From Serilophus lunatus (taxonomy: Eukaryota; Chordata; Aves; Passeriformes; Eurylaimidae): a stretch of DNA of 64,000 nucleotides. Positions 23,901-37,384 of the stretch are shown here, one piece after another. A program made the translations under genes and the position numbers. The stretch lies in the NCBI GenBank assembly GCA_013399895.1, contig VXBA01001878.1, forward strand, positions 113,693 to 177,692. Reading direction: 5' to 3'. Position 1 is the stretch's first letter. Every line of letters begins with the position of its first letter. The notes under the pieces were generated by a model. That model ran no database searches. It was not told the origin of the DNA and saw only the letters and a program-made list of their open reading frames with translations.

Positions 23901-26039
23901 GGAGTTCAGTTTGGTTACAAGACCTTACAGTTGGTAAAAATCCCATGAAGTCTTCCAAAATAGTTTGTTTCAAAATGAAAAGGTCAGTCCCAGGCAGGCC
24001 AGGCCACATTAACATCTTTGCCTCTGCTATCTTAGCACACTCTAGAAATTTCAGCTGTATGTTATTACATTTCTGGTTTATTTCTGAGGGGTTTAAAACT
24101 GAAATTATTTAATTCTTAATTTATCTGGGATTTAACTCTTAGTGACATCTCAGAGTGAGAAATACACTTTTAAGTCCTAGTTGTAGTTTCTTTGTTACTT
24201 AAAAATTCACGGAAATTTAATCAAATGCTAGCCTTCAGTTGTCCATAGCAGACAGCAAGCAGCCCTAATCTATACTGAAAGCAACTCATGTGTCTGCTGA
24301 GCTTCTGAGATACTAGTTTATTCAAGTTTACTTAGTGCTGTCTAGTCTTTGTGAATAGACAAATTGACATACATTAAGCTTGTGAACATTCTGCAGACGA
24401 GTTGCAACACTGAAATCAAAAGGGCATGGGCCTTGCAACAAGGATGTAGAAAAATGCCATAGGGTTTTTTTCTGGTCTTAAAAATCTATGTATCAACAAC
24501 GATTAATGTAAAACTCTATTTTGTATAAACTTTCACTGATAAATATAGCCAATTGTAGTATAGCCTTTAGAAATACAAAAGATGCAAAATAATATTTGAG
24601 ATTTTTATTTGGACTTAATACATTTTGTCATTAAAAAAAAGAAGTAAATAAACAAACAAACATACAAAAATTACTGTAATTTGTATTCTCAGCTGAAGTG
24701 TCACATTGTGGATGCAGACAGTCACCTTGCAGGAAGAACAGAAGAGAAATGCAAACAGGATTTGGCAAAAAAAATGTTTGCTAACAAATAAATAAAGATT
24801 AAATGCTCTACACATCTCTCATACAAATTTCATTCTTTGGGCACAGATGAAAAGTCAACATTTGCAAATGGAGATAGTCCAAATTCAACAATACATGGGC
24901 AGCCAGAATAGCAGATTCTCTCCCTGAGAGGATATTGTTATTTAGACAGACTTTATGGCACAAAAAGAGCAGACAGCATATCTTTACAAATTTGCACCCA
25001 TCTTCAGCATGGCATAGAACTCATCCATCTTTCCGTCTGCTAAAGCTACTCTTATGAAGAATGCTATCTAATCTAATCTTATTTCCTCAAAAATGGCATT
25101 TTTTTCATGACATACATTTAATTTTAGCAGGACAATCTAACATATAAAAACTCCTCAGAGGATTCAAATCAATCTTCTAAATTTGGTTGGAACACTTAAT
25201 GAGACCGAAGCACAGACAGTGTTCAAATGTTTGGAATAATATTAATTTTCAGCATTAATCTTTTTCCATTATGTATCTCTTCACTTTGCTGCCTAAAAAA
25301 AAAGTCTTTGTTCCCAAAAGGTAATGATGGATGGTGATAATAAAACATTCATAAAGCATCCCATGGTCACAGTAACTTATTATATTTTTTCTCTTGCACC
25401 AAAATATTTATGATATTTGATCAAAATATTTTGTTGAATTGATTAACAGGCAACATGCTGAGATAGCACTTTTGACATGGTCACATTTTCTGATCAATTA
25501 ATATGCCTCAAACATGAGCCTCTGTTGGTCAAAAACTTCTTAAGTCTCAATCTAGAAGATTCATTCTGTTATTTATCATAAAATTAAATTTTGGTTAGTA
25601 ATTTTTACAAACTCTTTGAGAACAGGTAGGATTCAATGTCAATGAAGGTATTATTCAAAATGAGAAAAACCGGCAGAATGCTGTGAAAATGAGGTGAACA
25701 ATATTTCTTTCTACAATGTAGAGTATTGTAAAATTGTTATGCAGCCATTATACGCCTGACCATTAACTCATGTACAGCAGAAAAAAACCCCTAAACATTC
25801 AAGTTGCATTTAATTAAATTTAATTTATGACTTTTAAAAGAAGTCTGAATTGAGGATTTGGTTTTCCTGATCACTTTCTATCTTATAACAAAAACCCGAT
25901 CTTCTGACTTTTGATAAATACATCTCATGCCTTGAAGGTATGTGGTAAATACATACGATGTCTTCCTTGAGAGTAGACATGATACATCGTGATACTATTG
26001 AAGTAAAGATATTTGCTTTATTAAGAAGTAACTGAATAA

Positions 26040-26100
26040 AAGCACAATTCACCATCATATCCATATATATATATATATATATATATGATGAACTGTGCTG
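26040..26100. repeat. (AT)n microsatellite flanked by an imperfect inverted repeat
   Basis: A run of about 12 AT units (26063-26086) is flanked by AGCACAATTCACCATCAT on the left and ATGATGAACTGTGCT on the right. The two flanks are imperfect reverse complements, so the segment could form a hairpin or cruciform. Confidence 0.75.
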
Positions 26101-27911
26101 TCTATACAAATACATATATGAAATATGTTTTATTTGTATATCTATCACTTTATACAGATCATATATCTATTATATTTATCCATCGATTTCCTTTATCTTA
26201 ATAGCAGAATATAAATAATAGAGTTGTGAAGACTGAAGTGAATGTAATCTCTCACAAAATGTGCAACTTAATTCGTTTGATCAAGCTGGGTATAGAGTCC
26301 TCCTTCTGCTATCAGTGGAGAGAAACATTTGTATAAAGTGATTCAGCTCTCTGGAAACCTAGCTCACTTTCTGGAGGTGAGTTTCTGAGCATTGATAAAC
26401 AGAGAATCCATGTATGGCAATTACATCCATCTCTATGTATTTAAAATGGATGTATTGAGTCTAGATCTTTGCTGCCATTTCAGAAAATGAACTAATTCAC
26501 TCTGATCTCTTGAACTGAGTTTTTCCACTATTAGCAAAATGGGTCTAGCAGCCAGTGAAAAAAACAGCAGACAACAACACTATCCAAAATATCAAAATGG
26601 CAGTGCATCTCATGAATATTCAGGAAGGTGATTCTGGGAAGCCTGAAAGAGGGCTACTAGAGGGAGCCTACTATAGTCAAGTTATCTTTCAGAAAATTAA
26701 TACTTAAAAATTATTTTAGTCCTCCATGCTTTGAAATAGGTGGAACACTCTGAAAAGCTGCTGATTATAAGAGAAAGAAGACTATACTTGTTGAGGTTTG
26801 CTGAAGTCTTGAAAGTAAGACAGATCATACAATTAAAATTCTGGAAAATATAGCAGTTAATTAGAATTTAGAAAGTAAAAATTATTGTATTTATGAGACA
26901 GATTTAGAAATTCATTTGTGTAAATTATTTGCTGCACCACAATCTAGCTGAAATTTAAAGTGGAGAAAAATATATTCAAACAGAAATGCATATGGTTTTA
27001 CTTTATGTAATTATCTCCAGGATATTCTCAACCCATACATAAAAACAAATCATCTCTTAAATTTTAGTAGTAGTTTTGTCAGTTTCTGTTAATCTTCTTT
27101 GAGGGATCATTCAGTAATTTTCTTTAAATATTTCCAGTTCCTTTGTAATCACTAAATGTTGCCAATTTTCATGTAATCTTGAAATATTCCTATTACTAAT
27201 ATTTAGCCACTAGTTTAATATATACTTGATACCTATTGCAAGAAATTTTTTTAGAAGCGATACTGTATTCTAATGAAATATAACTTTTTATTTAAAAGGA
27301 CCTTACATTAAAGTTGCATAAAACTGTTCCTAAAAGCAAGTTATAGAAATAGCAGTAGGCTATGTATCTAACAGAATTTGATGAGAAAGACTAAAAAACT
27401 TCAGTCATCAAAATATAACCTTACTGCTCTTATTATCCACAACAGAAACATTTAGTAGCATTCTTCATTAAGATAAAGTTTTTACAGAAAAGGTTATTTT
27501 ACTATAGGCATACAACTTCACTGTCCTACAAGCTTTCCAGACTTCCAACAATTTGGTCTCAGATTTCAGTATATTTCTTCATTCCTGCGAGTTTTACTTT
27601 TTCTCAAATTAAACAAATCACAGTATTACAAGTCACTCTTGGCTGCAGTTGTAAGTTTATTTCTCTCCACAAGTAACAAGTCTGGGCTTTAATCTTGCAA
27701 AAAAATCCTTCCAAGCTATTAATTTTGGGACCTTTAGCAAATTTATAACATAAGGCTGCCACCAGGAATGGTCACTGTAGCTTCATTTCAAATGCTATTG
27801 TATTTTTAAACATTCAGTATTATTTCCTAAGTATGATTTTCTTAGCACTAGATTAATCTCTGTAGAACAGAAAGTGTCAAGACAAAAATTTTTCCCATGA
27901 CTTTTGAATTT

Positions 27912-27933
27912 AAAAAAAAAAAAAAAAAAAAAA
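27912..27933. repeat. A22 homopolymer
   Basis: Twenty-two consecutive A. It may be a retroposon tail, but the sequence before it matches no gene I recognise. Confidence 0.9.
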
Positions 27934-30900
27934 GGAATTGCCTCCTTTAAGGAATGAAGGGAGGGGAAAAAAATAAAAGACAATAAGGTTACAAATCTTG
28001 CACTCTAGACAGCAGTTCACCTAAGAGCAATATGAAATTGCAGATATATGTTACAGTATTAAAAAAACAGTGTTAAGAAAGATAATTAAGACCAACTAGG
28101 CATAAAACTGTGAAATTCATCCGGTAATTAGGTTAAATTACAGCTATCTGAAGAAAACAGTAAATTTTAGTTGAAATGCATTTTTTAAATTAATCGCTAT
28201 TACTAATGTATGTTTCTTGTCATTTCTGTGTTTTTCTATTTTCCTTCAATGCAAATAAGACCAAAACCAAATTCAGGTTAACTGATTTTGTTGCGAATTT
28301 GTGGCAGATGTATGTGCTATTATGTAAAAAAGTATTTTAACTGACTTGAAAAGCCCTTTTGAAGTACATTTCTCTTTGCAGAGTTTGGACCTAAATCTGG
28401 GTGCTCATTCACCTAATTTAAGATGCATGATTGAATAACTGAAGTATGTGACAGAAGAAAGTGCTCAAATTAGGTGCCTAGTAAGCTTTATTATATTGTT
28501 GATTTTGTCTTCCATTCTACACAAAAATGTATCCTTGATAAATATCACAGGACACAGAAGTCAGAGATGTCATTAAACTAATCCAGACACAAAAGAACCA
28601 TTTCCTGATTCTACTTGTAAAACAACATCTCATTTAGTTAATTTTGTAAAATTCAATTCAGTGCCAGTTGAGTTGTCAGAACTGCGGGCATATTACACAG
28701 AGAATAATAGAAAGTGATTTCCTTCATTATGTCTGAGCTATACCCATAGTATAGTTCCTTTATTTTCTTTAAAAAATCTGTTCATTTACATCATTTTTAG
28801 AAGAGATATCCATAAGTCTCTTAATAAGCTTATATAGTTAACAGTAAATCTCCCATTGAACAAATGTTCCCAAGTCAAAACACTTACATTTTATTAAGCC
28901 ATGCTTGAAAGTTAATCTGTGTTGCATTTAGTCACTACATTCAATGTACTGAAAATTAATACAGAAGCAACATCTGTATGTACCAAATAATTTGGTTAGC
29001 CACACAATCCTATTCTAATGCTTGGCAAGAGCTATACTTCCAGGCTTTCAAATCTTACCTTCAAGAGTGCACAAAAAATATCTTTGTGATTCTAAAGAGG
29101 GAATTAAATAATATTTCACATGAATAGTGAACTGACATTTAATGGAAGCTGAAAATATTCTTGTGTCTTCTTTCTATTTAATGAAAAATCTCAACAAACG
29201 AAGCTTCCAAAATTTTTTTTATTTTTTTTTTTTTTACTGCATTATGTTTATTCAGGCAAGAATAGCTAGAAAGTAGGCCACTTAAAGTTGCATCCAAATC
29301 TAACACAAAGTAAAAGGATTGTCTGTAATTGGTGCACAAACTGCACATGCATTAAGTCTAAACCAACACATTTAAAGGAATATCCTGGATGTCATCTCTA
29401 GGTGCCTGGACATATATTTTAATTTCTAAATATATTAAAATGGATTAATTGAGATGCTCAAAAAAAATTGTTACCATGAGCACAGATCATGAACATTCAA
29501 CAGGTTTTTTTACATTCTGTTTTGTGACTGTACACAGCCTGGTTTCTCAAGTAGTAAAACATATCATTGGAAGTTTGGGAAATTTGGTTCATGTGAAAAA
29601 TAATTTTTGGAACAAACATATAATGAAAAACAATTGTTTTGCTTCCCTTAAACCATTGTTTTTGTATAATATGAAAAGACAAAATTTAAGACTTGCTTAC
29701 CCTCTGAGAATTTATTTCATTGTTATAAAATGTAGCTAGAAACTTATGTTCCTTGCCCTATCACAAAACAATCTGACAATTCCTATAACATGAGAGTTTA
29801 AATACTTGGCAGTACACTGGAACTGTTTTTTTCTTGGTTCCAGTTTGAAACATAAAGGTAAACTGGTTTTATTTTTCATATGGTAAAAAATGAGATACAT
29901 TATAGGCTTATCAGTTTCACATTTTTGAAAACAATGGACAGTATGAACAGGTTTGTGTTTACAGAACCTGTAGAACTGAAAAATTAAGAAGATTAACAAC
30001 CCGAGTGAAATTATGTATTGTCTTGTATTTAAATAAAAATTTAAAAAAAGGTATTTACCAAAATATGAAAAGCAGATGAAGAATTCCAGTTGCTGGCTTT
30101 AGCTCACTTAACATTTTCATTTACCTGTCTAACAGGAATTTCGGTGCAGATGTTAATTGTTGTTCAGAGAAGGCCTTGTCAAAACACCTAAGAATTATTG
30201 TTCTGTTAATAACTTTGTCCTGCACCTGGGCTCAATGACTGATTTGAGACAAAGAATGCTGAAAAGGTTCACTGATACTTGGTTAGGACTCTTGGTCTTC
30301 CCTTGCAAAAAACAGCAAGTAATGCATGGCTTTGTGCCAACAATTTAGCTTTAAAAGAGGAACTGTTATGAAACTGTGGTCATGAGGGAATTAACAGTTA
30401 CTTTTAAGAAGATTTTTTACCCTTGCATGAAGGGAGTTGATTTATTAAATAGCAACTTCAGAGGAAGCAAGTAATTAAAAAACAATGCCAAATGCTTAAA
30501 AGCATGATGACCTGAGATGCCAGAGGATTTTATTGAAAAACAAATGGATGGATTTTAGGCCAATTTATTCTGTGGGATAACAGAGGCTGACAGCTGTTTC
30601 TCCACACATTATTTGGTCACATACACCTTCTTCTTTGAAATAGGTTGGACTTTTGTTACTGCTTTCATTGAGTCTAAAATTTGGTCTTTTGCTCTGTAGA
30701 ACACCAAATGGTAACCTGATTTAAGAAGGCATGCACTAAAGGAAACAGACCAATTCCCTTGTGACACACAAGTCATTCCTTCAGCATTTCGCTTCCCTAC
30801 ATACCACAGCAATTCTTTCTTTGCAAGTTCAGAACTTTCTTTTTTCCTGTCTATATATACTTCTGCTTACTCTCTTTTTTGACATGTTTTCAACTCAGTT

Positions 30901-31114
30901 CTCATCAGTATTCCTATTTTTTTCCTCAAGAAAAATATTTCCTCCCACCATCTTCTGAGCTGCCTGGATGATGAATCCTTCTTACACAATCATATCACCA
31001 ATTTTAGTTAACAATTTTCACTTAAAATGAGTGATGCGGCTCCTTTTGCAATTCATTTAGGTATAAAACTTAAGGTAACTTAAACAGAGTCCTAAGTAAG
31101 GTAGGATTCATTCC

Positions 31115-31281
31115 AACCTAGAGTTCAACTCTAGAGACAGTCATCTGGAAGTACTCAAGAGGTGCCTGGATGTGACACTTGGGAAATGGCTTAGGGGTGG
31201 TTATGATGCTGCTGGGTTGATGGTTGGGCTAGACGATCCTGAAGGTTTCTTCCAACCTTGATGATTCTGTGGTTCTGTGAT
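31115..31281 (+). mobile_element. CR1 LINE, 3' end only
   Basis: A plus-strand CR1 3' terminus. It contains TCTGGAAGTACTCAAGAGG, GGGCTAGACGATCCTGAAGG and TTCCAACCTTGATGATTC, then ends in the CR1 terminal repeat TTCTGTGGTTCTGTGA. Severe 5' truncation is normal for CR1. Confidence 0.9.
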
Positions 31282-32182
31282 CTAAGCTGATTATACTCAG
31301 AGAAGGTTTCTTGTATATTTGCAGCTTAAAAGATCAAGGTGATGAAGTGCTATAGAGAAGAAAATTATAGAACTGAGATTCAGATACAAATTTTAGATGT
31401 CTACAATGTATATACCCACTGGGAACAATAGATTCATGTATTTTCTAATGTTGCCCTTTGATTTCATAGACACCCTGTCAATCCTGTCAATTGGTCTAGT
31501 CAATAAAATATAGTAATTTACAAAATCAAATGTACAGATCTGAATATGAAGAGGTTTTTAGACTATACTAACTGCTGCAACAAATCACTGATTTTTTTAC
31601 TTGCAAAATTAAGCCCATTGAAGTAATTTGTTTTTCCCAAGCTCTATTAGTTGCGAGTGGATTCCACCTGGATGGAAGAGAGGCCCTTTGCTAGCAAGAC
31701 TTTCTGATAGCCTCAAAGCACAAGCTGAAGAGTTTCAGGACAATTCCTCTAAAGAATTTTTTTTTTCATTGTGACATATAAAATAAAATGGAAATTCATA
31801 TAAATAATAGGGACATCATTCACTTTCACAGTACTGCAGATGTCTCTCGCCATAGCAGTATGGGTTTCTGTAGTATTAAGGGACCAAAGACATAGCTGCA
31901 GAACAATGGCCCAGGCCAGCAAGACTGAAAAAGAAACAACTGAAAATTCCGCTAATGCTAATAGCCTTTTTGAGTGCAAGGTGAGATGAAAAACTCTTCA
32001 AAAATGTTTGAAAAGATTGATTACATTGTAATTTGTGTTTGATCCCCCATTCAGGCATTAAGTGCTAGTAGTATTCTAGTTTATAATGGAAAATTTTGTT
32101 CCTTGCTGTGGGGAGAATAATAGCAATGAAAGCAGAAAACACCTGGCAGACACTTGGAAACTTTTTATTAAACACTGTGTTT

Positions 32183-32220
32183 GGGGGTTTTGTTTGTTTG
32201 TTTGTTTGTTTGTTTGTTTT
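32183..32220. repeat. (TTTG)n microsatellite
   Basis: Eight or so TTTG units ending TTTTCCC. A similar short run is at 8573-8596. Confidence 0.9.
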
Positions 32221-33057
32221 CCCTTTGTTAATTAATCTATTTCACAGTCTCAGGTAATCACTTTGCAACTTCTCAGTAGTGTGACTTTCAAAGGAACTTT
32301 ATGCTCTTTCAGTTTCTTTAGCTGTGTTGTCAAAGAACGTGAGAATGACAAGCATCTTGGTAATTTGTCCACTGCTGTCTTGCACATCCCTTTCCCAGAA
32401 GGCAATAACGTTAAAAACATTCTTTGTTCTAATGGTTATGCATTGACATTGTATTCTCTGGGTCTATGTTAGTTTTCCAAGCAAACCTTCAGGATCCTAC
32501 TATTTTACAGCTAAAAGATGGAGCTAGTAAGACCTCCTTGTTGACAAGGCTGATTAAGTAAAACAGCAGCGCTTGTTTGCACAAATGCCCACCTCAGCAT
32601 GGCCAGCAGCAGCAACAGCACCAACTAGAAATACTTCCTTAAATTCATGCTAACTGTGTTACGTACCATCTAAGGTTCCCTGTCCATACTTTGTGTACTT
32701 TTGTCTCGTACCTGCTGTTTGCTGGTGAGGCATTTACTGCAAACAAATGGGTGAAATTAATCCATGGAAAAATCTAAATTCAACAGCAACCTATTTTATA
32801 AATAAGTGAAGTATAAAATGAATGTTGCCTGACTGGGATGTCATAAACATACAGCCAAACTTAGAGAGGAGAAAAGCAAGCAAAATTTGCCACGAATCTA
32901 TAAGGATCAATCTAGAGGCATTAAAGAGAATTAAAAACGAAAATGTAACACCATGACAACTGATAAACAGAAATATCTGCCACATATATTTTAAGAACAG
33001 TAGGTAAAGTGAGATTGTCATGGTAAATTTCTTAATTTTCAGAAGCAAAGGAAATTG

Positions 33058-33340
33058 AGTAAATCTCATCTCTCTGGATTTCAGTAAAGCATGTGATGAA
33101 GTGTCTTGTAGTAAATTATTTTAGTTAGCAAGAAAATAGGCTAATAGAACCTGTAGGTTGATTCAATGAGTGAATAGATGGTGCTGAAAGGGAAAGTATG
33201 CAGTTGGAGAGTGGTGCCACACAATTCAATATCAGAACTAATCCCGAATAATATTTTCAGTAATGACCTTAATACAAATATCGGCAAAGGGCTGATGCAA
33301 TGTGCTTCTGACATAAAACTGGGAAGTACTTTCAGTGAAG
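33058..33340 (+). mobile_element. ancient CR1 ORF2 reverse-transcriptase remnant
   Basis: Plus-strand translation around 33071-33120 gives SLDFSKACDEVS, matching the CR1 reverse-transcriptase segment DFSKAFDTVSH. Around 33247-33330 it gives IFSNDLNTNIGKGL then CASDIKLGS, matching the conserved IFINDLDxG...FADDTKLGG segment. The catalytic FADD box has decayed to CASD. Frames are interrupted, so this is a long-dead copy. It lies just left of a younger CR1 in the opposite orientation. Confidence 0.75.
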
Positions 33341-33589
33341 AACATGTAATTTATTAAAAGAACAACAGAAAGAAAAAGATAGACAGGCATCTTTCTTGTT
33401 TGAGAAGACTAGGAGATTTCAGGAGAATCTTCATTTAAGAGAATAAAACCAGGCAGAGAAAAAGGTGAATATCATTGGTAAACGAATACAGCTGGTCATA
33501 TTACTTTGTAAATTAAAAGATTGTGTTGTCAAGAGAATAAGCATGATGACACAGTCCCTTACCAACATTTACATTCTTGTATTAGCAAA

Positions 33590-34312
33590 AATTACACAGA
33601 ATTACACAGAATTAATAAGGTTGGAAAAGACCATGGAGATATCAAGTCCAACCTTTACCTAGGTTAACAACCTGTCCAACATCAGTCTAACATCTATACC
33701 ATCTAAACCATTTAAACCATCTAAACCATACCACTAAGTTCATTGACCAACCCATCCTTAAACACATCCAGGGACGGTGACTCCACCACCTCCCTGGGAA
33801 GCCCATTCCAGTGGGGGATCACTCTCTCTGTGAAAAAGTTTCTCCTGATATCCAACCTAAATCTAACCTGATGCAGCCCAAGACTGTGTCCTCTCATCCT
33901 GTCACTGGGAGCCTGAGAGAAGAGACCGACCCCCGCCTGACTACAGCCTCCTTTCAGGTAGTTACAGACAGCAATAAGGTCACCCCTGAGCCTCCTCTTC
34001 TCCAGGCTGAACAATCCCAGCTCCCTCAGCCGTTCCTCATAGGGCTTGTGCTCCAGCCCCTTCACCACCCTCGTTGCCCTTCTCTGGACACGCTCCAGCA
34101 ACTCAATATCCTTCTTAAACTGAGGGGCCCAGAACTGGACACAGTACTGTGGCCTAACCAGTGCCAAGTACAAGGGAAGGATAACTTCCCTGGTCCTACT
34201 GGCAACACTATTCTTGATGCAGGCCAGGATGCCATTGGCCTTCTTGGCCACCTGGGCACACTGCTGACTCATATTCAGCTTCCTATCAACCAGCACCCCC
34301 AAGTCCCAAATT
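33590..34312 (-). mobile_element. CR1 LINE, ORF2 C-terminus and 3' end, relatively intact
   Basis: Minus strand. An uninterrupted frame at 34302-33721 encodes about 193 residues of the CR1 ORF2 tail. It includes LDRKLN-type and KKANGILACIKNSVASRTRE sequences, RPQYCVQFWAPQFKKDIE, QRRATRVVKGLE, LGLFSLEKRRLRGDLIA and FTERVIPHWNGLPREVV. The frame begins within ORF2, so the copy is 5' truncated. The 3' UTR contains a short local expansion (CCATCTAAA-like units, about 33697-33730). The 3' end carries two ATTACACAGA units (about 33593-33612), the complement of the usual CR1 terminal repeat. The open frame points to a younger copy than its neighbours. It cannot be autonomous. Confidence 0.93.
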
Positions 34313-34684
34313 CCACAAGAAAAACAGCAGACATAATTTTATTATGTGTATTAGTGGAATTCTATAGTCTTATATTTAATCTCTTAATGTTTGACTACAG
34401 TCAAGGCAGCTGATGTACAATTGAAGTTTATGCTATAATAAGGTATTGAGACACTATAGTCACAATGTACTATTTCTAATGCAAGATAGATAAAAGGATA
34501 TATAATTCCTTACAGAGAGAATATGCAGCATTAAGGATAAGAATTCTTAGCAAGTTGGGATTTTCAGTATGCATGCATTTGAAAAATCTCATCTAGCAAA
34601 AGAAGGTACTAGAAGTAGGAATGATCTGAGAATATATTGCCATTTGTAAGCAAAGAATACCTTACAGCTAATCATCTAGATTCT

Positions 34685-35355
34685 TTAAACAGGCTTTTCC
34701 ACAATGTGACTTATCTGAGCTTCTTCAGGTTTTACTGATGAGTTGTGCCCTGAAAGTGTCTGCTTCTCACTGCTGACTACTAAATTACTCAAAATAGCTA
34801 GAACAGGTATATACATGGCATCCTTAGCTTCTACAGCTGAAGCAACAGAAGATTTGTCTTTCAAAATATATACTAAATCAATGATAATCTGTGCGACCTT
34901 AGCTTTGTCATTTAGTTCTTCTGTGTCTTTACTGCTCATCTATAAAAGGAGGAGCATAGAATTTCCATACCTTGCAGGGCAATGTAGTGGGTTGTGGATT
35001 ACATGATAGTGGATGCCCTATAAGTACTTAGGTCTCTTCTGGACTGTTAAATGAGAAAGGCAAGAAGAATGGACAGTAAAACTTGTGAATTGATTTATTT
35101 TCAGAGGACATATTAGACACTTCCCTGAGCAAAGCACCATTGAAGGATGGGGTTCCTGTAATGCAGGCTATGATTAATCATAGCAATAAGAGTAATGTTT
35201 TTTAAAGAGGGGGTTTCCCTCTCTCCTGAATCAGAGAATTCACACAGAATATGTTTTTGTCTTTTGTCACAAGCTATTCCATTTGTCTCATGACTCAGGT
35301 AAACAATTGCTGCATCAACAATAGAGTCCTTTCTATTTAATGCCCACTGATACAT
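34685..35355 (-). pseudogene. unrecognised protein-like fragments, possible decayed gene or retrocopy
   Basis: Two minus-strand open frames have a more protein-like composition than the surrounding AT-rich frames. The upstream one (35355-35113, 80 residues) includes SHETNGIACDKRQKHILCEF. The downstream one (34939-34685, 84 residues) includes ELNDKAKVAQIIIDLVYILK and VLAILSNLVVSSEKQTLS, with balanced charged residues and a helical look. The downstream frame starts directly after an in-frame TAG that follows a T-rich stretch, so TTTATAG could be a decayed splice acceptor. I do not recognise a family. There is a faint resemblance to the helical part of adhesion-GPCR GAIN domains, too weak to name. 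Both may be chance frames. Confidence 0.25.
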
Positions 35356-37160
35356 GATACATCCTTTTTAATTTTCTATGTCCTGTTTTAAGACATCTAC
35401 CAGGGAAATGTTTGCCAGAGTTCAAATACTTAATGAAACATTCATTGCAACACATTTCTAGTGTAACATTGTGACTCATGATATGTGCTTGTTTCATATA
35501 TGCAAAGGCTAATTTTAATCTTGTTTACACCAATACCAATTGACTTCAGCTGAGTTACTCCTAATTTACCTTAGAATTGCTGTCAGACTCATCCTTGCCA
35601 GAGCTTACATAATTCCAGCAGGAAAATGCCTTTTTATTGTAAGGATAAATTGTCATTCATCCCGAATTCCCTGTGAGAAAGGTTATTTTAACCACATTAA
35701 TTTAGAGAAACATAGAGACCTTATTTATTTAAAATCAAGGATATGAATATTTTAACATTAGCAGCAGTCATAAAGAGAAGGTAAGCATTCAAAGATGCTG
35801 CAAATAATAATAAAAAAAAAAATCTCCTGTTAAGTTGTCCAGAGCTAATGGATGATGATAGTATTCGGAGAATGCAGAGAGAGAAGTACAAAGAAGTACT
35901 TGTCAATAATAGGAACAACAGCCCTATATTTACAATCCAATGTTTAAAGCCAAAATAGATATTCTTTTCTCTGTTTGATCTTAGGGAAATTTATCTGCAG
36001 CTCACAGGCCCAAATTTGACTCTTCTTATGTCACTCAAGTACTGAGATAACTGCGCAAGAGATGACAGACTAGTAACCCCTCTAGCAAGCCATGGTTGGC
36101 GGGGTAGTGTGTCATATTTTCTATATCTGGGCTGAAAGCACTCTTCTACTTAGAAATGCTCTCTTTTGTTCCCCAATAGTGCCTGAAATTCATCCTCAAG
36201 GGATATAAAAAGTTGAAATTGATATTATAGAAAAAGGGTGACTTCAATTTCCATAGGAACAAAAAAAAATTAATGTAAAACATTTTTTTTTTTCTTCTTA
36301 AGGAAGAACTGCTCACAGACATCATAAACAAAACCCCCAGGTATATCAGCTGTTACAGCAGCACTAAGTTTAAAGGTTGTAACTCCCAGAATCTGTAAGA
36401 AGGACATGAGAATAAGCCAATGCTATTCAATGTCAGCTACATAAAAAATGTCCAATTACTTGTAAATATACATCTGCAACATATATTATTGCTAATAAGA
36501 CAACTGTCAGGACAGGAAACAAAAAATTATGACTTACTGACCTATTGTATTTTAATTGAAAAATTGTTGAGGTGCTTGTTTAAATAGATAGCAAAAAGCA
36601 TTGATTTCCTTTTCAAGCATCCTATTCTTGGATCACTGAGAAAGCAGCAAGGGGAGAAAGTGATTTCTGCTCAGAAACTCAACAGAGATATTATTGAAAT
36701 AAGAAGTTATATAATATTTTACTGACTAGCTTACAGCAGAGCAAAGTAAACAGAAGATAAGACAAAAGACAGACACAAAGAAAATCCTTAGAAGTACTGG
36801 TAAAGCTATGCTGTGACAATAGTTAAAGAGCATCTGAGAGAAAAGTAATAAAAGTGTCTTTTGGCTCTGATAATGGGGATCCTGTTTCTTAGGCATAGCC
36901 ATGCAGTAAACCTATCAAATCACATCATTTCCAAACTCCAGACATCTAAACTCTGCTAGTTGGATTCTCTAAGGGGCAAGTCATTCATTTTTCTAGGTCT
37001 TTGCAATCAAGTGTTTCCTTTGCTTTTACTTTTTTCTTTAGTTTTGTAACATTTACCAACAGAAGGACAGACTCTAAAACATTCATCTTCCTCATTTATT
37101 CCTCTTGAATTGTTATAGAATATTTACTTTGAATCTGATCCTGATTGACAGATTATTTAC
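35356..37160 (-). other. PCDH9: PCDH9 intron, no exon recognised
   Basis: AT-rich unique DNA between the protein-like fragments and LTR copy C. Nothing distinctive is seen. Confidence 0.6.
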
Positions 37161-37350
37161 TGTGGTGGTTTAGCACCACTGTGTTAACTAGGGGCGCGCT
37201 TCTGTAATGACGAGAAGACTGAACAGAATTTAAACAACAGGGAAACAGTTTATTCGTCTGGAGCTCAACCACAGGAAGACAACAGTTTAAGGGAACCCCA
37301 GACTTAACACAGAAAATACACCCGACAAAAACCACGCAAGAAAAGGAAAA

Positions 37351-37384
37351 GGGAAAAAAGTGAATAAGGGAAAAAAGTGAATAA
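37351..37384. repeat. 17-bp tandem duplication in LTR copy C
   Basis: Two exact copies of GGGAAAAAAGTGAATAA (37351 and 37368), within the C/T-rich part of the shared 3' block. The other copies do not show this duplication. Confidence 0.9.

Larger units (their letters stand above)
17475..31114 (-). other. PCDH9: PCDH9 intron, first part; no other exon recognised
   Basis: About 13.6 kb of AT-rich DNA upstream of the last exon. Features noted separately are a 31-bp duplication (20910-20971), a TA microsatellite hairpin (26040-26100) and an A22 run (27912-27933). A stretch at about 21840-22060 has few homopolymers and looks like a possible conserved noncoding element, but only alignment could show that. 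Many short open frames occur, none with splice sites or recognisable protein similarity. Confidence 0.6.

Noticed and set aside
33811..34413. 200-codon plus-strand frame opposite the CR1 ORF2 tail
   Set aside because: It is the antisense shadow of the CR1 minus-strand frame, whose translation matches CR1 ORF2.
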